DNA of 64,000 bases from Desulfosporosinus cupriresistens (GCF_001707885.1 NZ_MASS01000015.1:22666-86665); one strand, 5' to 3'; counted from the stretch's first letter, positions 25,737 to 34,552 are shown. Numbers and translations are program-made. Notes: a model not told the origin generated them from the letters alone.

Positions 25737-25877
25737 GGGGATGTGTGAAAACTCAGTCTCCAAAATTTCAAGTGGTTACAACAATCATAAGCGTCCTCAT
25801 TTCACTATTAAAGTGGAGTGAGGACGCTTGTGTTTTGATGATATAGAAGCAAAAGTGGGGATGTGAAAAATATAGTA
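25737..25877. repeat. 141-bp interspersed repeat, copy 1
   Basis: This is almost identical to 42191-42332; two small differences are seen, including one extra base in the second copy. The centre is a long hairpin, AAGCGTCCTCATTTCACT / AGTGGAGTGAGGACGCTT. The ends carry the related sequences GGGGATGTGTGAAAACTC and GGGGATGTGAAAAATATAG. No ORF is inside. It could be a small non-autonomous mobile element or a duplicated small-RNA gene. It lies between citG and the convergent chemoreceptor gene; the rest of 25629-25963 holds nothing recognised. Confidence 0.85.
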
Positions 25878-25963
25878 ACAAGTTTTAGCACAGCCCCTTT
25901 TTCACGGTCTGACTATGTGCTTTGTTAATCTTATAGAAGTAGTAAAGAGTATTTATAGAGAAA

Positions 25964-27346
25964 TCAAATAAGCTGTTGTAGCTCGTTGAGGATTCCGACA
26001 ACCTCTTGAGATGCCTGGGACATCTCAGACAGGAGGTAGGCGGCTTCTTCAACGTTACCTTGACTGTACGCGTGGGCAGCTTGGCGTGCTAATTCATGCA
26101 CGCGTTCGTGAGGTGACGCAAGTTTCAAGAAGGTTGGGTTTGTTCGTAATAGGGTAGAATTCGGACCATCGACCCATTGTCCTAAGCGACAGTCATGGTG
26201 AGTACCCACGTTATTTGCATCAACTTGCTCATACCCCAAAAGCATATTATAGATTCGCCAAGTCCAGAGGAGGTGATCTGTCTTAGAAAGCTCGAGAGCC
26301 TGTGAAGTGTTTATGACAGGCACACTCTGGATTTGGCGGGTTCTGATTTCTCCGAGTTGTTGGCTGATAGAATAAATCCCCTCGCCCGTTTGGTTGGCAA
26401 CGATTTCAGTTGTATTGGCAGATTCGCTCACCGAGCTAATGATTTGAGCAAATTCTTCGATAACGGCACTTTGTTCTTCGCTTCCGGCAGCAATTTGTTG
26501 AATTTCCTCCGCGATCGTTTCGACGTGGTTTAAGATTTGCTCCACCTCTTGCCCCGCAGCCTGCATGACGGATTTTCCTTCCAGCATCATGTGAGAGAGG
26601 GAAAGGATGTCACTCGCAGTACGGCTAGAATTCTGATTCAAATGCCCAGTCTTCTGTCGGATGTCAGTGACAGACATCTTCGTGTGTTCGGCTAGCTTGC
26701 GTACTTCGTCGGCAACGACTGCAAACCCACGTCCCTGCTCTCCCGCTCGAGCGGCTTCGATGGCCGCGTTTAAAGCCAAAAGGTTTGTCTGATCCGCAAC
26801 GCCTGCAATGACGCCGACAATCTGTTCGATCTCGCCCATGGAATCTAAAACAGCTTGTACCTGGAGGCTCACTTGTTCGAATTGGGCAAAGGAGCGTTCA
26901 ACAAAGTCAATGGCTTGTTTGATCTTTTCCACCCCAGAGGAGGCCATACTCAAGGATTGTTCGACAAAAGACGCTGCATTGGCTGCGGATGAGGCAGTTT
27001 CACCGGCGGCTGCGCCCATTTCTTGGGCCTGTGCGGACATATTAGCAATTTGTGGCGTCTGTTCCTGAATGCGTTGGAGCATTTCTCGAATAGAGGTCAT
27101 ACCGGTCATTTGTCCAACTGCTCCATTAATGTCGAGCATAGTACTGGCGACAGCATTTTGCCGTGTTTCGATGATTCCGTTGATGACTTTGACAATACCG
27201 CTAAGTGAGCTAGAGGGAGAGAGGTCCGGCTCAAGCGGTTTTCCGAGGTCGCAGTGATTCAGACATTCAGTTAACTTGTCTAGTTCATCTTTGTCTATGG
27301 CCATCTGCGTAACGCTGTCAGAAAAATGACGTCTAAATTTAAACAT
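25964..27346 (-). CDS. Soluble methyl-accepting chemotaxis protein with CZB domain
   Basis: This 460-residue protein has no transmembrane segment. Residues about 90-340 are the coiled-coil signalling domain with the hairpin tip [38 protein letters not shown]. The last 107 residues are a chemoreceptor zinc-binding (CZB) domain: His358 (TDHLLW), Cys386 (HHDCRLGQW), His413 and His417 (PHERVHELA) are the four zinc ligands. CZB domains sense zinc and, through the zinc-cysteine centre, oxidants such as hypochlorous acid. It would signal through cytoplasmic CheA/CheW arrays. It is transcribed alone, convergent with citG. Confidence 0.92.
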   Translation of the reverse strand: MFKFRRHFSDSVTQMAIDKDELDKLTECLNHCDLGKPLEPDLSPSSSLSGIVKVINGIIETRQNAVASTMLDINGAVGQMTGMTSIREMLQRIQEQTPQIANMSAQAQEMGAAAGETASSAANAASFVEQSLSMASSGVEKIKQAIDFVERSFAQFEQVSLQVQAVLDSMGEIEQIVGVIAGVADQTNLLALNAAIEAARAGEQGRGFAVVADEVRKLAEHTKMSVTDIRQKTGHLNQNSSRTASDILSLSHMMLEGKSVMQAAGQEVEQILNHVETIAEEIQQIAAGSEEQSAVIEEFAQIISSVSESANTTEIVANQTGEGIYSISQQLGEIRTRQIQSVPVINTSQALELSKTDHLLWTWRIYNMLLGYEQVDANNVGTHHDCRLGQWVDGPNSTLLRTNPTFLKLASPHERVHELARQAAHAYSQGNVEEAAYLLSEMSQASQEVVGILNELQQLI

Positions 27347-27805
27347 TATACGCTCCCTCTCAACATAAGAATCAATTCTATCTCAGAACTTCTTCATAAA
27401 TAATTAGAATTTGAGAGATAGCAAATTTGGTATTACGACGTGTTCTTCTTATATTATTAAAAATCCTGCTTGTTTTTCTACTTTTAAAAATAAATTTTTC
27501 TTTTTTTCGAGGATTATAGACATTACTCCATTATGACAATTTGCAATTGAGGAATTTGCATAATTACATCATAAATAATTACGAACGGTTTCATGTCCAA
27601 TCAAGTTTTTGAATTTCTTTTAATCGATAGAGTGACATTAAAGTGGGTTTGTGTAGCAGTATAATAATACGAATTCACATAAGATTTTTATATTTTCCGA
27701 CCTAAAAATAGACACAAAAGCTTCACAAAATCTTTAGCAACAGTTTAAGAATTTACGGTATAATGTAGATAATACTGGAAATCCTTGATAGGAGTTGGCT
27801 AAAGT
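27347..27805. other. Divergent intergenic region, AT-rich
   Basis: It separates the minus-strand CZB chemoreceptor from the plus-strand zinc-ribbon gene, so it should hold both promoters. TATAAT at 27759-27764 lies about 40 bases before the plus-strand gene, without a good -35. No repeat or RNA gene is seen. Confidence 0.4.
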
Positions 27806-28021
27806 ATGAATACTTGCCCGTTATGTGGAGCGCGTGAGGTTGGCCGAATTGGCCGTGAACGGTATTATTGCAGAGAATGTTGTCACGAGTGGACGAAGGG
27901 AGGGGGAGAGGTTAAAATTTATGAAGTTTTGTCGGATGGATCGGTGGAACAGTTGACAACAGATCATGATCGTTTCTTCCAAGCCTACGCTCAATGTGGT
28001 GAACGCCGCCGAGCCGGCTGA
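27806..28021 (+). CDS. Small zinc-ribbon protein
   Basis: This 71-residue protein has a zinc ribbon, MNTCPLCG (Cys4, Cys7) and YYCRECCHEW (Cys22, Cys25, Cys26). A strand-rich tail follows (VKIYEVLSDGSVEQLT). An ATAGGAG site precedes the ATG at normal distance. It differs from the ribbons in the sipW cassette, with a shorter loop between the cysteine pairs. It lies between two chemoreceptor genes and ends at a terminator, so it is its own transcript. Function unknown. Confidence 0.7.
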   Translation: MNTCPLCGAREVGRIGRERYYCRECCHEWTKGGGEVKIYEVLSDGSVEQLTTDHDRFFQAYAQCGERRRAG

Positions 28022-28119
28022 AGGATGGAGCATGTACATATTGACAAGTGTTAGGGGTCAATATCCGTAAAACAGTAAATAAATGCAGCAGTGTATTGAA
28101 ATATGCTAAATAATTAGTG

Positions 28120-28152
28120 AAAAGAGAGCCAAGGTTTTAGGCTCTCTTTTGG
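28120..28152 (+). terminator. Terminator after small zinc-ribbon gene
   Basis: AAAAGAGAGCC pairs with GGCTCTCTTTT around a short AAGGTTTTA loop. Confidence 0.85.
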
Positions 28153-28318
28153 TCTGTTTGGATAAAAACTTGATCTTTTAAATTATATTGCAGGATTTTC
28201 GCTATAAATAATCGAATGATAACAATAAAATTATTAAAATAGAATTATTTTAAACCATTGCTTGAGAGGGCGACTTAAGACATTGCAAGATTTATTGATA
28301 GAGAAGGGATGAGCTCCG

Positions 28319-29566
28319 ATGATTCAGTTACATCAGTTTGACTTAGACGAAGCTGTTGGCTTATTAAGAATAGACGCAGAACAGTTGGCTCTGCTTAAAG
28401 AAATTCGACCTGTGATCGAGCAAAATGCAGAGGAGATTGTCCGGAATTTTTATGCTCACGTTACAACCTTATCAGGACTAAAAGCCATTATCGACCGATA
28501 TTCTACAGTGGACATGTTGAAAATCACCATGAAGAAATACTTGTTATCTCTTTTCCCAGAAAAGATTGACGAAGAGTTCATGCAGTGGCGAGTTACGATT
28601 GGCGAGGTTCATAATCGCATCAACTTGCCACCGTCTTACTATCTGAGTGCTAATCAGGTCTTATGTGACGAGATTATACCACGGATTTTTAAACACTATC
28701 GTAAGAAAACAGAGCAGGCCATCCGGGCCAGTTTAGCCATTCAGAGACTTTTGAGTTTTGACCAGCAAGTTGTTATGGCTAGTTATATTCAGTCCTACAT
28801 GACTGAAATCGATAAGAAGGCCGAATTAGAGAAGGCTTTAAATGAGATCGACGGTTTACAGCGCAGGGTGAGTGAAGCCAGTCAAGCGTTGGCGGCAACC
28901 TCGGAAGAAACAGCGGCTTCAGCGTCGGAGATGAATGAAGCAACAGCGCAGATTTCGAATAATGCATCTGAAGCGGCCCAATTCTCTCGCCAGGTGGATG
29001 CCTTGGCGCAAGAGGGCGCTCAGAAGATTCAAATGATCTCAGAGACAATTTTGCGTCTCGCACATATGACAGCTGAGATGCAAGGGAAAATGACCGAATT
29101 GGATAAAAGCTCGGCGCGAATTGCCTCGGTTACGGATGTGATCAAGGAAATCGCCTCACAAACCAATCTCTTGGCCTTAAATGCCGCCATTGAAGCAGCA
29201 CGCGCTGGAGAAAGTGGTCGAGGCTTTGGGGTCGTCGCCGAGGAAGTTAAGAAGCTCGCAACCCATTCTGAACAATCGGTCAAGGAGATTAGCGGACTGA
29301 TTGCGATCACGAAGCAAAATACGATTGCGGTGAATCAATCCATTGCTCAAACGACTGAGGCCATGCAGATTGCCGCGGCAGAGGCAGGAGAAGTCGTAGG
29401 TCGTTTTGGAGAAATCATGTCTGCAATTAATGCCAGTATTCAACAAGTTCAAGGAATCGCTCAGCAGATTGATGCCTTAGCCTTGACGGCTGGCCAGATC
29501 GGAGCAGCCTCAGAAGATGTGGCTAATTCGGCAACTTCATTAGCCCAAATGGGGTTGCGGGATTAG
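28319..29566 (+). CDS. hemAT: Globin-coupled chemoreceptor (HemAT-like)
   Basis: Residues 1-180 are a sensor globin (protoglobin family): [39 protein letters not shown] and, with the proximal heme histidine His98, [19 protein letters not shown]. Residues about 200-415 are a methyl-accepting signalling domain with [36 protein letters not shown]. There is no membrane segment, so it is a soluble heme-based gas sensor, probably for oxygen avoidance in an anaerobe. It is only 750 bases from the other soluble receptor. The start ATG follows AGAGAAGGGATGAG. Confidence 0.93.
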   Translation: MIQLHQFDLDEAVGLLRIDAEQLALLKEIRPVIEQNAEEIVRNFYAHVTTLSGLKAIIDRYSTVDMLKITMKKYLLSLFPEKIDEEFMQWRVTIGEVHNRINLPPSYYLSANQVLCDEIIPRIFKHYRKKTEQAIRASLAIQRLLSFDQQVVMASYIQSYMTEIDKKAELEKALNEIDGLQRRVSEASQALAATSEETAASASEMNEATAQISNNASEAAQFSRQVDALAQEGAQKIQMISETILRLAHMTAEMQGKMTELDKSSARIASVTDVIKEIASQTNLLALNAAIEAARAGESGRGFGVVAEEVKKLATHSEQSVKEISGLIAITKQNTIAVNQSIAQTTEAMQIAAAEAGEVVGRFGEIMSAINASIQQVQGIAQQIDALALTAGQIGAASEDVANSATSLAQMGLRD

Positions 29567-29650
29567 AGGGGACTTGTGTTGAGGAACGGAAGACGGAGTT
29601 TAGGAGGACGGCACATTTCATGTGCACCGTCTTGTTCTGGGATAGTGGAG
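29567..29650 (+). repeat. GACGGCACAT hairpin repeat, copy 1
   Basis: It begins GAGGGGACTTGTGT right at the receptor's stop, as do the elements at 55578 and 61241. It contains the hairpin GACGGCACATTTCATGTGCACCGTC at 29607-29631 in the form seen in five places in the window. It may act as a terminator-like 3' end. Confidence 0.75.
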
Positions 29651-29702
29651 GGACGCTTCTTGATTCTCATACGTCGTAACCTTATCTTCTTTTCCCGTGT
29701 CT

Positions 29703-29747
29703 CTACTGTGCCTTATCAATATCAGATAAAGCACAGTAGGGATTTTT
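29703..29747 (+). terminator. Terminator
   Basis: CTACTGTGCCTTATC pairs with GATAAAGCACAGTAG and is followed by GGGATTTTTTG. It follows the hairpin repeat after the globin receptor. The rest of 29748-29889 holds only the leader of the next gene. Confidence 0.85.
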
Positions 29748-29889
29748 TGCGTTAGCCGAGGAAGAATATAACGGATGTTATAATTATTATGGTTTAAATG
29801 CGTTAAATGCGTTTCAAAACTATTTGTGGTAAAGTTGTAGTGAAACTGTTGATTTTGGAATTAGATCTGAGAAAAAGGGGAGATTGGCT

Positions 29890-30537
29890 TTGTTTTACCC
29901 TTTTGAAATGGAACGCTATCTGGAAACATTGTTGGGAGAACGGGACCCGCTGCTTCGAGAAATGGAGGAGCAGGCCCTTAAAGAAACTATACCGGTAGTG
30001 ACGCCAATGGTTGGGAATTTCCTTAACTTACTTGTACATATGGGCAAAGCGCAGTCTGTTTTAGAGATTGGGACAGCGATTGGGTATTCTACGATTTGGT
30101 TGGGGCGTGCTGCAGAACAGACTGGAGGGCATGTTACGACGATTGATATGAATAAAGATCGTCGCGCGCGGGCCGTTAAATATTTTGAGCGTGCAGGACT
30201 TCAAGATTGTATCACGGCTTTAGAGGGGGATGCTCGTAAGATTCTTCCGACCTTGGATTCAGTGTTCGATTTTGTTTTCATCGATGCGGCCAAAGGGGAA
30301 TATTTGGATTACTTGAGCCTTATTTATCCCTTAATTGCCCCAGGGGGAGTATTAGTGGTGGACAATGTGCTTTTTCGTGGGTGGGTGGTTCCGGGAACCA
30401 CCTTTGCATCTAAGTATGACCGTATGGTGGGGGGATTGCGTTTATTTTTACAGGACCTTTGCCAGAATCCGGAATTTTCTACGACTGTCTTGCCATTTGG
30501 AGATGGGGTGTCAGTAAGTCGACGGTTAAGAGTATAA
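29890..30537 (+). CDS. SAM-dependent O-methyltransferase (YrrM/caffeoyl-CoA type)
   Basis: This Rossmann-fold methyltransferase of the COG4122 family has SAM motif I, VLEIGTAIGYSTIWLGRAA, then VTTIDMNKDR (ribose-binding Asp), EGDARKILP and FDFVFIDAAKGEYLDYL, with the Asp that binds the metal in catechol-type enzymes, and GGVLVVDNVLFRGWV. I prefer TTG 29890 (MFYPFEMERYL) to TTG 29884, as AAAAGGGGAG ends only one base before the latter. Length is then 215. The Firmicute YrrM-type enzymes modify tRNA wobble uridine (TrmR), which is possible here; sequence alone does not settle it. Confidence 0.88.
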   Translation: MFYPFEMERYLETLLGERDPLLREMEEQALKETIPVVTPMVGNFLNLLVHMGKAQSVLEIGTAIGYSTIWLGRAAEQTGGHVTTIDMNKDRRARAVKYFERAGLQDCITALEGDARKILPTLDSVFDFVFIDAAKGEYLDYLSLIYPLIAPGGVLVVDNVLFRGWVVPGTTFASKYDRMVGGLRLFLQDLCQNPEFSTTVLPFGDGVSVSRRLRV

Positions 30538-30596
30538 TGCAAACGTTTAAATGGGATGATGCATAAGGATATATGTTTTAGAGATGGAAGAGGATA

Positions 30597-31316
30597 ATGA
30601 AGATGGATAGGTGGCACTCACTAAATAGGGGGATATTGAGCCAGCGTTATGAAGAAATTGATGTTTTAAGGGCGCTGGCGATCGGGCTGATGGTGGTATT
30701 TCATCTTGTTTATGACCTAAAGGAGTTTGCTGGGGTCGATATTGACTATCAGGATCCGTTTTGGTTTGTCATTGGAAAGACTTCTGCTCTGCTCTTTATT
30801 TTTATATCGGGGCTTTCTAGTGGTTTTAGCAAATCCTCAGTTAGGCGGGGACTGAAAGTGCTGTTCTGGGGAATGGTCATCACAGTTGTAACTTATCTGT
30901 TTATGAAAGAAGAGTATGTCCGCTTTGGGATTCTACATTTTTTAGGTGTGACGATGATCTTATCCCCTCTCGTTTCTCGCTTATCTTCACGAACGCTTTG
31001 GGTACTTGTCGTTCCTATCGTCCTGCTTGGATTGTGGTTCAACGGACTGGCAGTAGGAACGGGTCTCTTTATTCCATTTGGGCTAATGAATGACGGGTTT
31101 AGTTCTCTAGATTATTATCCCCTTTTTCCGTATTTTGCGGTGACCATTTTAGGGATTCTTGCATATCGACGTTTTTACGCTCAGAGAACGAAGTCTCTAT
31201 TTTCGTTTCGGCTGAATTCTAACCTGACTAAGTGGTTAAGTCGAAATTCATTGGGCATTTATTTAATTCATCAGCCCATAATCCTGTTTATTATTTTCGT
31301 CGTTAATCGTTTATGA
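30597..31316 (+). CDS. DUF1624 / heparan-alpha-glucosaminide N-acetyltransferase-like membrane protein
   Basis: This 239-residue integral membrane protein has about seven hydrophobic segments. The N-terminal RYEEIDVLRALAIGLMVVFHLVYDL is typical of PF07786, with the Asp and His expected for transmembrane acyl transfer. FIFISGLSSGFSKSSVRRGLK, VRFGILHFLGVTMIL and NSLGIYLIHQPIILFI are further family blocks. It probably moves an acetyl group across the membrane to an envelope glycan. Start could be ATG 30597 or ATG 30603; the latter is better spaced from AGAGGAT. It lies 60 bases after the methyltransferase. Confidence 0.85.
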   Translation: MKMDRWHSLNRGILSQRYEEIDVLRALAIGLMVVFHLVYDLKEFAGVDIDYQDPFWFVIGKTSALLFIFISGLSSGFSKSSVRRGLKVLFWGMVITVVTYLFMKEEYVRFGILHFLGVTMILSPLVSRLSSRTLWVLVVPIVLLGLWFNGLAVGTGLFIPFGLMNDGFSSLDYYPLFPYFAVTILGILAYRRFYAQRTKSLFSFRLNSNLTKWLSRNSLGIYLIHQPIILFIIFVVNRL

Positions 31317-31648
31317 GGGAGGAAGTGTCTTAGCCCGTTCGCACACGTTACATTGCTATTTGCTTGTCACTAAGGCTAAAACGCAAAACCTCTGGGGTGT
31401 TCTGTATGTGAACCGTTGCGTTTCTTAACGCCTTATTGTCTGCGCTCATTGACGCAATTCCACTAAAGTGCTCTCTAAGCTAAGAAACTTCCTCTGGGCT
31501 TGGGTTGACGGGGGGAGTATGACGGGGGGTACTATAGGGCTGTTTTCGTCTATTGACGTAAATTTGCTTTGCATTTTCTTTAAGAAGGCTAGACGCCCTT
31601 TGAGGTATAGATAATAAAAAGGTTTTTGAGGGAGGGAGGGCTTTGACC
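31317..31648. other. Intergenic region with one copy of a 55-bp dispersed repeat
   Basis: Bases 31447-31501 match 54893-54947 in inverted orientation with two differences (core CTCTCTAAGCTAAGAAACTT). Nearby are GGGTTGACGGGGGGAGT and GTATGACGGGGGGTAC, a short direct duplication. Nothing else is recognised. Confidence 0.7.
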
Positions 31649-32572
31649 ATGTTTGTTCATGAGCATTTGATGCAGGCGGTCTACTTTGCTCCACGTGGGA
31701 AGCGACGTCTTCTATTTTTAGGAACGAATATTCAACAACGTTATTTAAGTCCTGAGGACAAACTGATAGGGTTTGTGGGAGATGCCGGAGCTGGGAAGTC
31801 GTTGTTGATTCGAGGGATGTTTCCAGGGTTAGAATTGACTAATGATGACGATGGAATTAATATTAGACCCTTGCCTTTGATGGAGGATGCGGAGCGTGGA
31901 CATTTTCGTTATCATACTTACCATTTAGATGTCCGTTTCGAGTCGGCGTTTACACAACCTTGGAGAATTGCTGAAGCTATTCAAAAAGCAATAGCGAGTG
32001 GTCATCGCGTGGTCGTTGAACACTTTGACCTCGTTTATTCTCAGCTTGAGGTTAACGCTGAAGTACTGATTGGAGTAGGGGAAGAAGTGATTGTAACTCG
32101 TCCGACAGTGTTTGGGCCAGAGCCGCAGAGTATTGTAGATATTGTGTTTGATTCGATTAAGTATCGACGCAAGGCACACAGCGCTGAGGACATCACCTCG
32201 ATGATTCTTGAGGAGATGGGCTTGGATAAACCTGAAGTCCATAGCGACATTAAACACGGTTTTGTTTTAGAATTACCGGAAAAACCAGATATTGATTTAG
32301 ATTTAGTGGAACAACGTGTTCTGGATTTAATTAATGCCGACTTGCCTATTTGTTTTGCTGATGATGGGCATATACGGGTCGGGCAAATGCTTTATCCCTG
32401 CACAGGTCCACGGATTCATATTCGGCGGACTAGTGAAATCAAAGGCTTTCACTTGCTTAAGGAATTCCGGTTCGACCCCATTGCCCAGCTTTATACTATT
32501 GCCGGAATTGTGGGAGAGGAAACAATACCTAGCCGTACTGTGGATTTTTGTGGAGGGCGCAATCCCAAATAG
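31649..32572 (+). CDS. P-loop protein of the 'AlaRS second additional domain' type
   Basis: This 307-residue soluble protein has a Walker A motif, GDAGAGKS, at residues 44-51 (IGFVGDAGAGKSLLIRGMFPG). A central alpha/beta region follows (RVVVEHFDLVYSQL, IVDIVFDSIKYRRKAHSAEDI). The C-terminus reads DGHIRVGQMLYPCTGPRIHIRRTSEIKGF, a segment I associate with proteins named for an alanyl-tRNA synthetase additional domain. The substrate is unknown; a nucleotide- or tRNA-linked role is a guess. ATG 31649 is chosen, eight bases after GGAGGGAGGG. It precedes rph by about 100 bases. Confidence 0.6.
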   Translation: MFVHEHLMQAVYFAPRGKRRLLFLGTNIQQRYLSPEDKLIGFVGDAGAGKSLLIRGMFPGLELTNDDDGINIRPLPLMEDAERGHFRYHTYHLDVRFESAFTQPWRIAEAIQKAIASGHRVVVEHFDLVYSQLEVNAEVLIGVGEEVIVTRPTVFGPEPQSIVDIVFDSIKYRRKAHSAEDITSMILEEMGLDKPEVHSDIKHGFVLELPEKPDIDLDLVEQRVLDLINADLPICFADDGHIRVGQMLYPCTGPRIHIRRTSEIKGFHLLKEFRFDPIAQLYTIAGIVGEETIPSRTVDFCGGRNPK

Positions 32573-32674
32573 CTAGCTTCCTATATGTTGAGGAAGTAAT
32601 TGGCATTTTTCTTGCTATTCTGGTAAACTGAGATTAGTAATAAGTACTTGCGCGAAGAAAGGTCAGGTTATAAT

Positions 32675-33361
32675 ATGCAACGTTCTAATGGTCGGTCTTA
32701 TGATGAATTACGTCCTGTTAAAATTTCACGGCAGTTTACTAATATACCTGAGGGCTCAGTTCTCATCCAAATTGGTGAGACACGGGTTTTATGTACAGCC
32801 AGTGTTGAGGAAAAAGTACCTCCTTTTCAAAAGGGGTCGGGTAAAGGGTGGGTTACAGCAGAGTATGCAATGATTCCTCGGGCAACACAGTCACGGACGC
32901 AACGAGAGGCAACCAAAGGAAAGCTAACCGGTCGTACGATGGAGATTCAACGCTTAATTGGGCGTGCCCTGCGATCTGTGGTTGATCTGAAGAAACTTGG
33001 CGAACGCACAATTTGGTTGGATTGCGATGTGCTCCAAGCGGATGGTGGAACGCGTACCGCTGCTATCACAGGAGCTTACGTTGCCTTGGTTGACGCTGTT
33101 CAATATTTATTGGAAAAGAAACTTATTAGAACGAACCCAATTCAGGATACGCTTGCGGCCATCTCAGTGGGGAAGGTTCAAGGACAAGCGGTGCTGGATT
33201 TAGCGTATGAAGAAGATTCACAAGCGGACGTAGATATGAATATCGTTATGACCGGTGCCGGAAAGTTTGTGGAAATCCAAGGCACACAGAAGAAATCCCC
33301 TTTGACCGTGCAGATTTGGATACGTTTTTGCAACTTGCCGAAAAAGGGATTCGCGCTTTGA
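32675..33361 (+). CDS. rph: RNase PH with frameshifted C-terminus
   Basis: RNase PH is a phosphate-dependent 3'-exonuclease that trims tRNA precursors. [66 protein letters not shown] and [23 protein letters not shown] are all intact. After VEIQGT (residue 204) the frame is lost at GGCACACAGAAG (33281). Two bases on, another frame reads [21 protein letters not shown]...VETNS and stops at TGA 33397-33399, overlapping the rdgB ATG. That is the expected native tail. So there is a 2-base insertion, probably a CA duplication, replacing 36 native residues by 24. It may be a true mutation or a sequencing error. Start ATG 32675 follows TCAGG. Confidence 0.9.
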   Translation: MQRSNGRSYDELRPVKISRQFTNIPEGSVLIQIGETRVLCTASVEEKVPPFQKGSGKGWVTAEYAMIPRATQSRTQREATKGKLTGRTMEIQRLIGRALRSVVDLKKLGERTIWLDCDVLQADGGTRTAAITGAYVALVDAVQYLLEKKLIRTNPIQDTLAAISVGKVQGQAVLDLAYEEDSQADVDMNIVMTGAGKFVEIQGTQKKSPLTVQIWIRFCNLPKKGFAL

Positions 33362-33395
33362 TGGAGGTACAGAAATCGGCGGTGGAAACAAATTC

Positions 33396-34073
33396 ATGAA
33401 GATAGTACTGGCGACTCAAAACCAGGGGAAAGTCCGAGAACTTCAAGAATTGCTTATGGATGAGGGGATTGAAGTACTTTCATTAGCGGATATTCCTGAT
33501 TGGGAGGATGTGGAGGAAACCGGAAGAACCTTCGCAGACAACGCTGCACTTAAAGCTAGAGCAGCAGTCAAGAAAACAGGGTTAATTGCTCTTGCCGACG
33601 ATTCCGGTTTAGAAGTAGATGCTTTAGATGGTGCACCAGGCGTTTATTCTGCGCGCTTTGCCGGTGAGCCTAAAGATGATGAACGTAACAATGACAAACT
33701 ACTCCATCTCTTAGAAACTACCTCGGATGACAAAAGGACGGCGCGTTTTCGCTGTGCGTTGGTTATGGCAACGTCTTCTGGGAAAGAATATCTTACAGAG
33801 GGTGTTGTTGAAGGGCAAATCTTAAGGCAACGTCGTGGACAAGATGGATTCGGTTATGACCCAATCTTTTATCTACCAGAGTATGAACGAACTATGGCTC
33901 AGCTGACCTTGACTGAAAAAAATAAATTAAGCCACAGAGCTCAGGCATTTCGACAAGCGATTCCGATTCTACAAGCTCTTAAAGAAAACTTGGCTGGCGC
34001 CCACGAAGACACTGTCTTCGCACGGGTTAAACCTTCTTGCAGTATGAAACAAAAAGTTATACTTTCTGACTAG
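33396..34073 (+). CDS. rdgB: XTP/dITP pyrophosphatase with repeat-derived tail
   Basis: This HAM1-family enzyme removes non-canonical purine triphosphates (XTP, ITP, dITP). LATQNQGKVRELQELL, TFADNAALKARAAVK, ADDSGLEVDALDGAPGVYSARFAG and GQDGFGYDPIFYLPE are the usual active-site blocks. It is 225 residues against about 200 usual. From residue 196 (KENLAGAHEDTVFARVKPSC...) the coding sequence is the interspersed repeat that also occurs at 40515-40580, so the last 30 residues come from an inserted element, which also supplies the stop. The catalytic part is complete. In the unshifted rph frame the stop would overlap the ATG. Confidence 0.93.
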   Translation: MKIVLATQNQGKVRELQELLMDEGIEVLSLADIPDWEDVEETGRTFADNAALKARAAVKKTGLIALADDSGLEVDALDGAPGVYSARFAGEPKDDERNNDKLLHLLETTSDDKRTARFRCALVMATSSGKEYLTEGVVEGQILRQRRGQDGFGYDPIFYLPEYERTMAQLTLTEKNKLSHRAQAFRQAIPILQALKENLAGAHEDTVFARVKPSCSMKQKVILSD

Positions 34074-34080
34074 TACAAAG
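33981..34080 (+). repeat. Interspersed repeat inserted at the end of rdgB
   Basis: AAAGAAAACTTGGCTGGCGC through CGAAGACACTGTCTTCG (34004-34020) and CCTTCTTGCAG matches 40515-40580. The right end, AAAAAGTTATACTTTCTGAC then TAGTAC, is the complement of the 2891-2925 end of the repeat near 3 kb. Confidence 0.85.
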
Positions 34081-34184
34081 AGAGCTAAAAGGTAGTGGCT
34101 TAAAGGGAATTTTAAAAGGAATTGTGGTTTTTTTGGTTGATAAAAATGTCCTCGAATCGCTCAAAAAAACTTTTGAAATTTTTC

Positions 34185-34213
34185 TTGACGAATGGGCGAA
34201 GATGAGCTATACT
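34185..34213 (+). promoter_or_regulatory. Promoter of the tRNA cluster
   Basis: TTGACG at 34185-34190 and TATACT at 34208-34213 are separated by exactly 17 bases. The first tRNA begins 16 bases after the -10 element. Confidence 0.8.
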
Positions 34214-34228
34214 AATCAAGTCACCAAT

Positions 34229-34306
34229 CGGGGCATAGCGCAGCTTGGCTAGCGCGCCTGCCTTGGGAGCAGGAGGCCGGGGGTTCGAATCCCTCTGCCC
34301 CGACCA
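34229..34306 (+). tRNA. tRNA-Pro (anticodon TGG)
   Basis: Acceptor arms CGGGGCA and TGCCCCG pair, with discriminator A and an encoded CCA. The anticodon arm CCTGC-CTTGGGA-GCAGG gives TGG. The T arm is GGGGGTTCGAATCCC. Confidence 0.96.
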
Positions 34307-34370
34307 TGATTTTCCCAAGATCTTCTTCGGTTAAATGGGTAACCTGAGTTGACAATCGTAATTCTTGAAT

Positions 34371-34447
34371 GCGCCTGTAGCTCAGTTGGATAGAGCATCT
34401 GCCTTCTAAGCAGGTTGTCGGGGGTTCGAGTCTCTCCAGGCGCACCA
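34371..34447 (+). tRNA. tRNA-Arg (anticodon TCT)
   Basis: Acceptor GCGCCTG pairs with CAGGCGC followed by ACCA. The anticodon loop CTTCTAA gives TCT. The T arm GGGGGTTCGAGTCTCTC is normal. Confidence 0.96.
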
Positions 34448-34462
34448 CTTAAAAATCATTAT

Positions 34463-34539
34463 GGTGGGTGTGGCGAAGTGGTTAACGCACCGGGTTGTGG
34501 CTCCGGCATTCGTGGGTTCAAGCCCCATCACCCACCCCA
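34463..34539 (+). tRNA. tRNA-His (anticodon GTG)
   Basis: Acceptor GTGGGTG pairs with CACCCAC, and an extra 5' G (34463) faces the C discriminator, the identity mark of tRNA-His. The loop TTGTGGC gives GTG, and CCA is encoded. Confidence 0.96.
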
Positions 34540-34552
34540 TAACGCAAAAACG

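Noticed and set aside
28319..29566. Reading the globin receptor as a membrane chemoreceptor
   Set aside because: No hydrophobic segments exist; the N-terminus matches a sensor globin with a proximal histidine.
34112..34448. Minus-strand ORFs of 68 and 75 codons
   Set aside because: They overlap tRNA-Pro and tRNA-Arg on the other strand; the peptides are typical tRNA-antisense artefacts.
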